This document shows, piece after piece, positions 1-7,128 of a stretch of DNA of 34,033 nt (its first letter is position 1; each line of letters starts with the position of its first letter). The translations under genes and the position numbers were made by a program. The notes below the pieces were generated by a model. It worked only from the letters and a program-made list of their open reading frames with translations. It had not been told where the DNA came from and did not search any database. Source of the stretch: Rubrobacter sp. (GTDB taxonomy: Bacteria; Actinomycetota; Rubrobacteria; Rubrobacterales; Rubrobacteraceae); contig JACCWD010000118.1 in NCBI GenBank assembly GCA_013697825.1, forward strand, positions 1 to 34,033, in the 5' to 3' direction.

Positions 1-584
1 GGCTCGGGGGCGGGTTCGGGCTGGCTTTGCTGGTTCGGCTGGTCGTCCGCGTTGTCCCGGTTTCCGTCCCCGCCGCCTGTGTTTCCTTCCGGCGCTTCTT
101 CCTTCGGTTCCGTTTGTTCGATATCCACTTCGACTATGTCTCCGCGGGGACGGATCTCGACGAAGACCTCCCGCTCGTCCTTGACGATGAAGAAGACCCA
201 GGCGTTCTGGGCGAAGCCCACGTCGTTGACGGACCAGTCTTCGCTCCTGAAGGAGTCCCGGTAGAATTCCCTGACTTGACTCAGGCCCGCGTCGGTGAGG
301 TACTCGGTCTCGGTCCAGATCATGCTCCCCTGATCTTCCCTTATGTACTCGATCCTGACCGAACCCGGATAACGGCTGAGGCCCGATATGTCGGATCCCG
401 CAACGTCCTCTCTCGGTATGGAGGGGCTTTGAGCCAGAGGCGTTTCTTCGGGCGTGGCGTCGTCGACCTGTTCTCGGGATGCGAGCAACTGCCCATCGTC
501 GCCCGCCAGAATCACGCCGACTATGAATCCGGCGAGAGAGAGCATCAAAGCTACTACCGCCACCGCGAGAAGTGGAACCCTCAG
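1..584 (-). CDS. Membrane-anchored hypothetical protein, 3' end cut by window edge
   Basis: About 194 residues are visible and the frame runs off the left edge. The N-terminus is a hydrophobic segment (residues about 3-27, ending GFIVGVILAG) that would act as an uncleaved anchor or signal. It is followed by a soluble region (about 60-160) with alternating polar and aromatic stretches such as IEYIREDQ and WVFFIVKDER, then a Pro/Gln/Asn/Asp/Gly-rich tail typical of a linker or disordered extracellular end. I do not recognise the family. Start choice is unusual: a perfect AGGAGG lies at 595-590 and the only codon at proper spacing (5 nt) is CTG at 584; the next in-frame GTG and TTG are 15 or more bases further. 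The frame is closed upstream by TGA. Function unknown. Confidence 0.6.
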   Translation of the reverse strand, partial: MRVPLLAVAVVALMLSLAGFIVGVILAGDDGQLLASREQVDDATPEETPLAQSPSIPREDVAGSDISGLSRYPGSVRIEYIREDQGSMIWTETEYLTDAGLSQVREFYRDSFRSEDWSVNDVGFAQNAWVFFIVKDEREVFVEIRPRGDIVEVDIEQTEPKEEAPEGNTGGGDGNRDNADDQPNQQSQPEPAPE

Positions 585-672
585 AGCTGCCTCCTGACAA
601 TTGCCGATGTCGAGCGGCTTTCAGCCACTTTCGATGATATTCGTCCATCGCTGTTAAAAAGAGGTTATGGAA

Positions 673-692
673 AGATTAGAAAACTCTAATCT
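673..692. terminator. Small AT-rich hairpin
   Basis: AGATTAG (673-679) and CTAATCT (686-692) form a perfect 7-bp stem with a 6-nt loop. It lies just upstream of the truncated membrane protein gene. It could be a weak terminator or a regulator site; there is no long T tract. Confidence 0.3.
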
Positions 693-1103
693 GCCATCCG
701 GTTTCGTACGAACTTCCAGCCGAACATCGGATCGAAGATGCTTCGAGCGAAGAAGAGGCCGGGCCTCTGCCTTGTGAACCCCATGGTAAACGGGGTCAGG
801 CGTAGAGGAGTGAAGAAAGGGAAGGAGGCACCGGCGCTCGAAATGAATGTGGGGCATGGACGGCGAGACGGGCAGGCAGGGCAAGGAGCGGAGTGTGGGT
901 GCCCAGTGAAGCGGCGGGGGAAGTCCCGAAACCGATGCGGCGGTGGGTGATCCACGCCGTCGGAGAACGGGGTTCCGCGCGCCTCAAGCAGTCCGCGCCT
1001 CTTGTCCATTTCTGCCCCACGCCACATAATGTACAGGCGAAAGATTAAAAAGTGCTGAGGAAAAGATTAAAAACTTCTGAAGATTCGGAGCGCCACCCCG
1101 CGC
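693..1103. other. Gene-poor stretch with paired AT-rich repeats at its right end
   Basis: No convincing gene is seen. Open frames on both strands here lack ribosome binding sites and have Pro/Arg/Cys-heavy composition unlike the neighbouring proteins. At the right end, AAAGATTAAAAA occurs twice (1040-1051 and 1062-1073), 22 bp apart, and AAAGATTAGAAAA occurs once more at 671-683. Read on the minus strand, these form T-rich runs directly after the stop of the LLM oxidoreductase gene, so they may help end its transcript. The middle could hold an RNA gene, but I match it to no known RNA family. Confidence 0.35.
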
Positions 1104-2093
1104 TCACCGGAAGTTCGGCATGACCCCCTCGGCGAACATTTCGAGCTGCGAGTGGTCGTAGGCGATGCGCGGAAGGTACGTTATGAAGTAGTCAACCCCC
1201 GCCTCCTCGCGAGCTTTGAGAAGTTCCGTTATCTCCTCCGCCGTCCCGACCTTGTTCGAGTTCGCGTACTCCTCGAACGAATGATCGCCCCTCGACTCCC
1301 TCGCTTCCCTCGTCGCCTCCTCCGGGTCGGCGCCGTCCTCGATGAGGTGGATGTTCACGAGGTTCGAGCGTGTGATCTCATCATAGTCGCGCCCCACGTC
1401 GTCGCAATGCTTCTTCAAAACGTCGAACTTGTGGCGGAGCATGTCCGGCTCGCCGAAGACATTGCATGCGTCCCCCCACTGGGCGACGAGTTTGAGCGTA
1501 ACTTTCTCTCCGCCGCCCCCGATCCAGAACGGGGCGTGCGGATGCTTCGCGCTCCCCGAACTCGCCGCCGCCTTCGGCTCGTTGATCGGCTTGTCCACCC
1601 CATAGTATTTCCCGTCGAAGACGACATCGTCCTCGGTGAACATGCGGTGAATGATCTCGCACGCCTCCTTGAACGACTGTATCCTCTCCCCCGTCTCCGG
1701 GAACCCGTACCCGTAAGCGAGCCATTCATGCTCGTACCATCCCGCGCCAAGCCCGAAAAGGAGCCGCCCGTCACTCATCACATCCACCGTCGAAGCCATC
1801 TTCGCGAGAAGCGCCGGATTCCGGTACCCGTTGCACGAGACCATTTGCCCGACCTTCGCCTTCTTCAAATCGCGCACAAGCCCGGCGGTTATGGACCAAC
1901 ATTCGAAGACCGTATTCTTCGTCGGCTCCGGAACCGTGTGGAAGTGGTCGAAGACCCACACCGAATCGAAGCCGAGATCCTCGGCCTTTTTGCCGGAGTC
2001 CGTCATCGCCTCGTATTGCTCGACGGGATCTTTTATCTCCGTCAAATCCATCTTCCATCCTTGCGGAACGAAAACCCCGAAATCCGTCGCCAC
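1104..2093 (-). CDS. LLM-class F420-dependent oxidoreductase (Rv1855c-like)
   Basis: The 329-residue protein has the TIM-barrel fold of the bacterial luciferase-like superfamily. Visible family features are the N-terminal FGVFVPQGWKMDL, the FDHFHTVPEPT segment at about 49-59, YRNPALLAKMASTVDVMSDGR, GLGAGWYEHEWLAYGY and the WIGGGGEKVTLKLVAQWGD block. This combination matches the Rv1855c-type subfamily, whose members are predicted to use F420 (or FMN) for hydride transfer to an unknown substrate. The start is GTG at 2093 with AGGAGG about 8 nt upstream. It is a cytosolic enzyme, possibly transcribed with the upstream adenosyltransferase gene (gap about 100 bp). Subfamily assignment is by recall of motifs; substrate is unknown. 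Confidence 0.88.
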   Translation of the reverse strand: MATDFGVFVPQGWKMDLTEIKDPVEQYEAMTDSGKKAEDLGFDSVWVFDHFHTVPEPTKNTVFECWSITAGLVRDLKKAKVGQMVSCNGYRNPALLAKMASTVDVMSDGRLLFGLGAGWYEHEWLAYGYGFPETGERIQSFKEACEIIHRMFTEDDVVFDGKYYGVDKPINEPKAAASSGSAKHPHAPFWIGGGGEKVTLKLVAQWGDACNVFGEPDMLRHKFDVLKKHCDDVGRDYDEITRSNLVNIHLIEDGADPEEATREARESRGDHSFEEYANSNKVGTAEEITELLKAREEAGVDYFITYLPRIAYDHSQLEMFAEGVMPNFR

Positions 2094-2190
2094 GAAAACC
2101 CTCCTCCTTTGCGTACGATACTCGCTTTATCTTATATGAATTCCGGGGAGAATCGTCCGAGCACCGCCGAAAGCGTCCCCGTTCGGCGGC

Positions 2191-2718
2191 TCACGAGCCT
2201 CGGGAGAAGGTTCTCTTCTTGTCGGCGTTTCGGGCCACGATAAAAAGGAGGTCGGAGAGGCGGTTCACGGCCCGGATCGTATCGGGATGCCCTTTGGCGT
2301 ATCCGGCGGCGACGAGCGTCCTCTCGGCGCGGCGAACCACCGAACGGGACACGTCGAGGAGCGAGCCGAGCCGCGTCTCCCCCGGAATGACGAACTCCTT
2401 CGGAAGCTCGGTCTTCGCCCGCCATTTCTCGAGTTCGTCCTCGACGAACTTCACGTCGTCCTCGCCGACGAAGTTGTCCTCCTTCGGCATGGCGACATCG
2501 CCCATGATCCGGTAAAGGAGCCTTTGGGAGGCGATGAGAAGCTCGGCAAGCTCGCCGTCGGCCTCGGCCCTCGCCACCCCGATGAACGATGTGGCCTCGT
2601 CGATGTCGCCGAGAACCCCGATCTCCGGGCCGTCCTTCCCGAGGCGGCCCGCCCCGAGGAGCGTCGTGGTTCCATCGTCGCCGCGCCTCGTCGAGACCGG
2701 GGGGTTGTCATTCGCCAT
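2191..2718 (-). CDS. pduO: PduO-type ATP:cob(I)alamin adenosyltransferase
   Basis: This enzyme transfers the adenosyl group of ATP to cob(I)alamin to make adenosylcobalamin. Diagnostic features are the N-terminal ATP-binding stretch TRRGDDGTTTLLGAGR (about residues 10-25), GDIDEATSFIGVAR, and the C-terminal helices VSRSVVRRAERTL and NRLSDLLFIVARNAD. At 175 residues it has normal family length. The start chosen is ATG at 2718, preceded by AAAGGAGG with 6-nt spacing; ten further in-frame residues upstream lack a ribosome site. No cobalamin riboswitch is apparent in the 205-bp divergent gap to the AAA gene, which is largely filled by a palindromic element. No B12-dependent mutase is encoded in the window. 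Confidence 0.92.
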   Translation of the reverse strand: MANDNPPVSTRRGDDGTTTLLGAGRLGKDGPEIGVLGDIDEATSFIGVARAEADGELAELLIASQRLLYRIMGDVAMPKEDNFVGEDDVKFVEDELEKWRAKTELPKEFVIPGETRLGSLLDVSRSVVRRAERTLVAAGYAKGHPDTIRAVNRLSDLLFIVARNADKKRTFSRGS

Positions 2719-2767
2719 GAAGTGCCTCCTTTTCGCCGGAGCTTTCATGGTACGACAAGCTCCCTCC

Positions 2768-2847
2768 GGTCGCCGTTCTCGGTTCTTAGTTTTCAGTCTT
2801 TAGCCAAGAACCAAAACCAAAGAACCAAAAACCGGAGCGAAGCGACC
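2768..2847. repeat. Heptad-built intergenic palindrome, copy 1
   Basis: The ends GGTCGC (2768-2773) and GCGACC (2842-2847) are inverted. The inside is a run of 7-nt units: left half TTCTTAG/TTTTCAG-like, right half CCAAGAA/CCAAAAA-like. The halves pair imperfectly. It sits between the divergent adenosyltransferase and AAA genes, so this copy cannot be a transcript end for either. Related copies are at 10821, 16971, 28544 and 32012. Confidence 0.7.
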
Positions 2848-2911
2848 ATGAAACATGCCGGGCTTCGATCCGTATCGAGGGGGCGTGTGCGTCAATGAAA
2901 ATTTCGTGGGT

Positions 2912-2917
2912 TAGAAT
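2912..2917 (+). promoter_or_regulatory. -10-like TAGAAT directly upstream of the AAA gene (leaderless)
   Basis: TAGAAT ends 6 nt before the ATG at 2924, which would place the transcription start at or next to the start codon. No Shine-Dalgarno sequence is present. No good -35 hexamer is seen. Confidence 0.45.
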
Positions 2918-2923
2918 CTGGCG

Positions 2924-4474
2924 ATGAATTTGCAGTTGAGTTTCCCCCTCGCCTCGAATGGCCCGCTCGGACGGGCGGCGTCGGTCGCTTCGAGCCATCC
3001 TTCTTATGAGGTGGATGGTTCGGGCGGGAATGTGAGCGTCTCCCTCGAACTTCCGAAGGATTGGCGCTCGGCGGACGAGCTTTCCTCGCTCCTCCGATCC
3101 GAGAGGCTGGCGAGCTTCGTCGTGAACGGCGAGGAGGTTCCGCATGGCGAACTCGCCGGGGGGATTCGGTGCTTTTTCAGGAAGCAGCGTTCCGGGAAGG
3201 CGGCCAAAGATTGGTGCACGCCGAGGAACATCGAGGATCGCCAGCTTTTCCCGTGCCGACAGATTCGGGTCTACGACAACGACCATCTCACCGAGAACTC
3301 GTGGTACTCGTTCGGGGAGATGGGCGAGGGCGGCGTCTTCGAGGTGGACAAGGAAGCCATAACCGAGCGCGTCCTCTCCGACCTCGGGCCGTGCGTCCGG
3401 TGTCCGATCCTCGACCTTGATGCGAACGCCGAACTCGTCGTGCGCCTCCCGGAGAAGATCGACCCCGGACGCGACGATGCGTGGAGGTACCGCGAGAACG
3501 GCTCCGAGCTTGGAAATTGGAAGGTTACGCGGGCGAGGCCGGGAGAGAGGGAGAGGGAGAAGTCGCCTCGGGAGGAGAAGGAAACTCTCATCGAGAGGTT
3601 GGCGAAGAGCGTGAGGAGTGGTGGCGCGGGTGTGGCGGCTGTGAGCGGGACGGCGGCGGGGAGCCGGAACGTCCCGGCGACGAAGTACGAGGACGTCGGC
3701 GGAATGCGCGAGACGATCGCCATGATCCGCGAGGCGGTGGAGCTCCCGATCACGCACGCGGAAATCTTCCAGAAATTGAACATCCGGCCCCATAAGGGCA
3801 TCCTTTTCTACGGGCCTCCGGGAACCGGGAAGACGCTCCTCGCCCGTGCGGTCGCGCATGAAAGCGGGGCGCATTTCATCGCGGTATCGGGGCCGGAGAT
3901 CCTCAATAAATACTGGGGGCAGAGCGAGGCGAAGCTCCGGAGCATCTTCACCGAGGCGAGGGCGAAGGCTCCGTCGGTGATCCTCTTCGACGAGATCGAC
4001 TCCTTCGCCTCCTCGCGCGACTCGATGAGCGAGAGCTTCGAGGCGACGCTCGTCTCGCAGCTTCTTTCTCTCATGGATGGGATGAACAACGTCGGGCAAG
4101 TTTGCGTCATCGCGACGACGAACCGACCGTCGGCGCTCGACTCCGCGCTCCGGCGACCGGGCCGCTTCGACCATGAGATCGAGATCGGGCTGCCGGACGC
4201 CGAGGCCCGCCTCCACATCCTCGGCATCCACACGAAGGAGATGCCGACGGACGACGCTTTGAATCTGGAGCAAATCGCGCAAATAACGGGCGGGTATTCG
4301 GGCGCGGATCTCGAATCCCTCTGCCGCGAGGCCGCCCTCGTGTGCATGCGGCGCACCATAAACCTCCGCGACTTCGACAAACGGATCTCACCCCATCAAC
4401 TTTCCACCCTCTCGGTGACGACGTACGACTTCCGCACGGCGATGAAGCGGGTGGGGGCGAGCATACGGCGGTGA
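2924..4474 (+). CDS. AAA family ATPase, single CDC48-like domain with unusual N-terminal region
   Basis: The 516-residue protein has one AAA module in its C-terminal half: Walker A GPPGTGKT at 297-304, pore-loop-like KYWGQSE at about 329-335, Walker B VILFDEID at 352-359, and the second region of homology TTNRPSALDSALRRPGRFD. The GGYSGADLESLCREAAL helix is typical of the CDC48/p97/VAT group, which form hexameric rings that unfold or extract proteins. The first 240 residues do not match an N-domain I know; they carry five cysteines (83, 98, 111, 157, 160), the last two as CVRC, which could bind a metal. A charged linker (204-225) precedes the AAA domain. There is no partner protease next door. 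ATG 2924 follows a -10-like element with no ribosome site. A putative remodelling ATPase of unknown substrate. Confidence 0.85.
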   Translation: MNLQLSFPLASNGPLGRAASVASSHPSYEVDGSGGNVSVSLELPKDWRSADELSSLLRSERLASFVVNGEEVPHGELAGGIRCFFRKQRSGKAAKDWCTPRNIEDRQLFPCRQIRVYDNDHLTENSWYSFGEMGEGGVFEVDKEAITERVLSDLGPCVRCPILDLDANAELVVRLPEKIDPGRDDAWRYRENGSELGNWKVTRARPGEREREKSPREEKETLIERLAKSVRSGGAGVAAVSGTAAGSRNVPATKYEDVGGMRETIAMIREAVELPITHAEIFQKLNIRPHKGILFYGPPGTGKTLLARAVAHESGAHFIAVSGPEILNKYWGQSEAKLRSIFTEARAKAPSVILFDEIDSFASSRDSMSESFEATLVSQLLSLMDGMNNVGQVCVIATTNRPSALDSALRRPGRFDHEIEIGLPDAEARLHILGIHTKEMPTDDALNLEQIAQITGGYSGADLESLCREAALVCMRRTINLRDFDKRISPHQLSTLSVTTYDFRTAMKRVGASIRR

Positions 4475-4487
4475 AGACGGCTCGGGA

Positions 4488-4493
4488 TAGAAT
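4488..4493 (+). promoter_or_regulatory. -10-like TAGAAT of the vapBC-like pair
   Basis: TAGAAT 14 bp after the AAA stop codon would start a transcript near 4500, giving a leader of about 28 nt to the antitoxin ATG. The same hexamer precedes the AAA gene and trxB. A matching -35 is not evident. Confidence 0.35.
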
Positions 4494-4528
4494 GTCTTTG
4501 TGTTTCGCTGGAAGACGGAGGTGAAATG

Positions 4529-4693
4529 ATGGCGGAGAGGAAGACGAAGTTGAGGCCAACGAGGGTACCGAAGCTGGAGGACATTCGGGAGGCGAGTCGC
4601 CGTGCGAAGGAGATTTCGGAGAAATTGGCCGCCGGTGGGCGGGCTTTCTCGGACTCGACCGAGATAGTCCGGGCCGACCGCGACTCCCGGTGA
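4529..4693 (+). CDS. Small VapB-like antitoxin
   Basis: A 54-residue charged protein starting MAERKTKLRP. It has a helical, Arg/Glu-rich middle (EDIREASRRAKEISEKL) and an acidic C-terminus. Its stop overlaps the start of the PIN-domain gene (GTGA at 4690-4693), the usual arrangement of antitoxin before toxin. No clear AbrB, MetJ or Phd DNA-binding motif is recognisable, so the class is open. GGAGG at 4517-4521 is 7 nt from this ATG and 4 nt from an in-frame ATG at 4526; the former is chosen. It is expected to bind and block the VapC-like protein and perhaps repress the pair. Confidence 0.65.
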   Translation: MAERKTKLRPTRVPKLEDIREASRRAKEISEKLAAGGRAFSDSTEIVRADRDSR

Positions 4694-5151
4694 CAGAGGG
4701 GGGCGCGGGTCGCTCGCTTGTGTTCGACACGAGCGTCGCGGTCAAGTTTTACGTGCCGGAGGAAGGCAAGGAAAGGGCCGAAAAGCTCCTTGCCTCGGCC
4801 ACCGCTGGGGAGGTCGAATTGCTTGCCCCCGCCACGCTCATGCCCAAGGGATACAATGCGGTCTGGCAACAACATCGTCGTGGCGAGATGTCGCTCGGGG
4901 AGGTGCGCGAGACATGGGCGAGATTCGACGGGGTTCCCGCCGCTCTGTACGCGACCGAAGATCTCATCTCGCGGTGGGGAGAGATCACCGCCGATACCGG
5001 CGTTATCGTTTACGATGCTCTGTTTCTGGCTCTCGCGGAAGACGAGAACATCGTCATGGTCACGGCGGACGGCAAACTCCTCCAAAGGCTCGAAGGAACG
5101 GACTTCGCGAGCCTCGCCGTGCATCTGACCTCCGTCGAGAGCTTACTGTAA
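4690..5151 (+). CDS. vapC: VapC-like PIN-domain protein with a substituted active-site Glu
   Basis: The 153-residue PIN domain has the first acidic residue in LVFDTSVAVKFY (D13), the third in VYDALFLALAE (D109) and the fourth in VTADGKLL (D127). VapC toxins are Mg2+-dependent RNases that use four such acids. The second, normally Glu in a motif like AEVANALW, is Lys here (K53 in MPKGYNAVW). The protein may therefore have lost or altered its nuclease activity. The GTG start overlaps the antitoxin stop and has no ribosome site of its own, implying translational coupling. The gene is full length and converges on the isomerase-like gene, with 14 bp between stops. Confidence 0.85.
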   Translation: MTEGGAGRSLVFDTSVAVKFYVPEEGKERAEKLLASATAGEVELLAPATLMPKGYNAVWQQHRRGEMSLGEVRETWARFDGVPAALYATEDLISRWGEITADTGVIVYDALFLALAEDENIVMVTADGKLLQRLEGTDFASLAVHLTSVESLL

Positions 5152-5165
5152 TGTTCGAAGCGTAG

Positions 5166-6095
5166 CTACGAAGCGAGAGCCTCGCGGGTCTCTTCCCGCA
5201 CAACGCCCCGCGCCCCCGCCAACGCCTCCCCGGCGAGATGTGGAAACTCCTCGGAAAGCTCCGCGCAGTATGAAGGATCATGCGGGAAGTCCATCCTCTC
5301 GAAGAGTTTTACGAGCGGTATGGTTCCGCTTCCCGGCGGAAGGTGGAGGTCGCCGAGTCCGAAGGCGCGGTGTTCGGAGACGGGCGGGTCGTCGGTGAAG
5401 TTCACCCGCTGGAAATTGTCTTGAATGTGGACGTGGTGGACGAGCGGGGCCGCAATTTCGCACTCCTCGAAGAGATCGAAGCCGAACGCCGCCGCCGAGA
5501 GCGCGGCGTGTCCGGTGTCGAGGCACACCCCGACGGAGGGATGGTTCACTTCGGAGACCATCTCGGCGAGTTCCGAGGGGCGCGTCGAGGTATCGTATAC
5601 TTCCCCGCCCACGATCCTCGCGTCGGGATAATAATTTTCGACGGCGATGGTGACGCCAAGTTCTTCGGCGAGGTCTCCGGCTTCGCGGAGGGCTTCGCGT
5701 TGCGAGGCGATTTGCTCTTTGAAACTTACGAGTGCGTCGCGCCTCGCGAGGCGTTGCCCGGAGTGGCATACGACGGTCGGGGCTTCGATCTCCGCCGCGA
5801 AGCGTATGCTCGCGGCGAGCATCCCCCGGTGCGGAAGCCCGGAGGTCGTGTCCATCAAATTTATATCGAACGGCGCATGGACGGTGTATGAATGTCCGGT
5901 GTCGAGGAGGATGTCCTTCACGCGGTTCGTCCGGTTTCGGTCGAGTCCTCCGGCGGCTATGATGCCGAGGAACTCCGGCCACACTTCGACGAAGTCCGGG
6001 GCGAGAGTTTCGAGGTGAGCGAGTTCAGGCGGGAGGCCGTCGAGGCCGTTTTGGTACACGCCCGTGAGGTTCGTGCCGACGCTTGTGGCGAGCAT
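5166..6095 (-). CDS. Sugar phosphate isomerase/epimerase-like TIM-barrel protein
   Basis: The 309-residue protein belongs to the xylose-isomerase-like TIM-barrel superfamily (AP endonuclease family 2 fold). Strand-end motifs with likely metal ligands are visible: YTVHAPFDINL (about 69-79), VVCHSGQ, IAVENYYP, VGVCLDTGHAAL (about 187-198), VHHVHIQDNF and a late YCAELSEEF. These supply the Glu/Asp/His set typical of the family's divalent metal site. Members include sugar epimerases, hydroxypyruvate isomerases and endonuclease IV, so the substrate cannot be told from sequence alone. The ATG at 6095 has AAAGGAG only 3 nt upstream. It is divergent from the methyltransferase gene. Confidence 0.8.
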   Translation of the reverse strand: MLATSVGTNLTGVYQNGLDGLPPELAHLETLAPDFVEVWPEFLGIIAAGGLDRNRTNRVKDILLDTGHSYTVHAPFDINLMDTTSGLPHRGMLAASIRFAAEIEAPTVVCHSGQRLARRDALVSFKEQIASQREALREAGDLAEELGVTIAVENYYPDARIVGGEVYDTSTRPSELAEMVSEVNHPSVGVCLDTGHAALSAAAFGFDLFEECEIAAPLVHHVHIQDNFQRVNFTDDPPVSEHRAFGLGDLHLPPGSGTIPLVKLFERMDFPHDPSYCAELSEEFPHLAGEALAGARGVVREETREALAS

Positions 6096-6141
6096 ACGCT
6101 CCTTTTGCGAACGGTTGCATAAAACGGGGGCAGTATATGCG

Positions 6142-6157
6142 CGAAGCTCCGGCTTCG
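6142..6157. other. Hairpin in the divergent 6096-6218 gap
   Basis: CGAAGC (6142-6147) and GCTTCG (6152-6157) form a 6-bp stem with a TCCG tetraloop, in the 123-bp gap between the divergent isomerase-like and methyltransferase genes. It could be a leader structure of the minus-strand gene or a regulator site. Confidence 0.3.
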
Positions 6158-6218
6158 AGTAAAAAGATCGTTAACGGCGGGTAAAAGTTTCACTAAATCG
6201 GGAGGACGGAGGCGGAGC

Positions 6219-7067
6219 GTGAGCAGTTATGAGGATTATGGGCGGGCGTCGAGGAACTACGACAAGACCCGAAGGCCGGTCGGCTCGGAGATCATCGCCG
6301 GGTGCATGGCGATGGGGGGCACTTCGCTCTCGGAGATGGTCGTCCTCGACGCCGGGTGCGGGACGGGGAACTATTCGGTCGCGCTCCTTCCGCGCGTCGG
6401 GCGCATCGAGGCCGTGGATATGAACCCGGCCATGATCTCGGTCGCGTCCGAGAAGCTCTCCGGCGAAAACGTCTCCTTCCATGAGGCCCCGATCGACGCC
6501 CTCCCCTTCGACGACTTTTCCTTTGACGGCGTGATGGTCAACCAGGTTCTCCACCACCTCCCCGAAAACGGCGGCGACTTCTCCGCCCATCGCCGCGTCA
6601 TCGGGGAACTCGCGAGGGTCATAAAGCCCGGCGGAGTACTTACCATAAACACATGCTCGCAGACACAACTCGAACATGGCTATTGGTACTATTCGCTCAT
6701 CCCCGAAGCCATCCGCTCACTCCGAAGCCGATACGCCCCGCCCGAGATGCTCGCCGAGTTCATGGAGGATGCCGGACTCGAATACCGGGGCCGAATCGCT
6801 CCGGTCGACGCGATCGTTCAGGGAGACGCATACTTCGACCTTCGCGGCCCCCTCGATGAAGAATGGCGCGACGGGGACTCGATATGGTCGCTCGCGTCGG
6901 GTGAGGAGAGATCCAAAGCCATCTCGAAGATCGAGGAGATGGACGAAAGCGGAAAGCTCGAAGAATACGTCGCCGCCCGCGACTCCCGCCGGACGGAGAT
7001 CGGGCAGATTTCGATACTTTACGGGGTGAAGTCGCTTGGCGATCCGAGCGAAGCGGCCCCTTTTTAA
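6219..7067 (+). CDS. Class I SAM-dependent methyltransferase
   Basis: The 282-residue protein has SAM-binding motif I VLDAGCGTGNYS (about 42-53), an acidic motif II end in IEAVDMNPAM, APIDALPFDDFSFDGVMVNQVLHHLP for motifs III/IV, and IKPGGVLTINTCS after it. This is the Methyltransf_11/25 arrangement used by small-molecule methyltransferases. The C-terminal 100 residues are charged and helical and may form the substrate lid. The start is GTG 6219 behind a GGAGG-containing purine run. The kinase-like gene follows after about 60 bp. The substrate is unknown. Confidence 0.87.
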   Translation: MSSYEDYGRASRNYDKTRRPVGSEIIAGCMAMGGTSLSEMVVLDAGCGTGNYSVALLPRVGRIEAVDMNPAMISVASEKLSGENVSFHEAPIDALPFDDFSFDGVMVNQVLHHLPENGGDFSAHRRVIGELARVIKPGGVLTINTCSQTQLEHGYWYYSLIPEAIRSLRSRYAPPEMLAEFMEDAGLEYRGRIAPVDAIVQGDAYFDLRGPLDEEWRDGDSIWSLASGEERSKAISKIEEMDESGKLEEYVAARDSRRTEIGQISILYGVKSLGDPSEAAPF

Positions 7068-7128
7068 CGCGAATTTCACATTTCGTTTACAATACGGGCC
7101 GTTACCCCGAGGTTGTGGAAAAGGAATC

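Noticed and set aside
686-1027. 113-codon minus-strand frame with an ATG
   Set aside because: No ribosome site, Pro/Arg/Phe-rich, no recognisable family. The end (FDPMFGWKFVRNRMAD) looks somewhat protein-like but is too short to support a gene.
2719-2923. Cobalamin riboswitch before the adenosyltransferase gene
   Set aside because: The spacer is too short and is dominated by the heptad palindrome; no B12-box-like conserved core is visible.
2786-4282. 498-codon minus-strand frame opposite the AAA gene
   Set aside because: Shadow of the AAA ATPase; low-complexity Arg/Leu/Asp-rich sequence.
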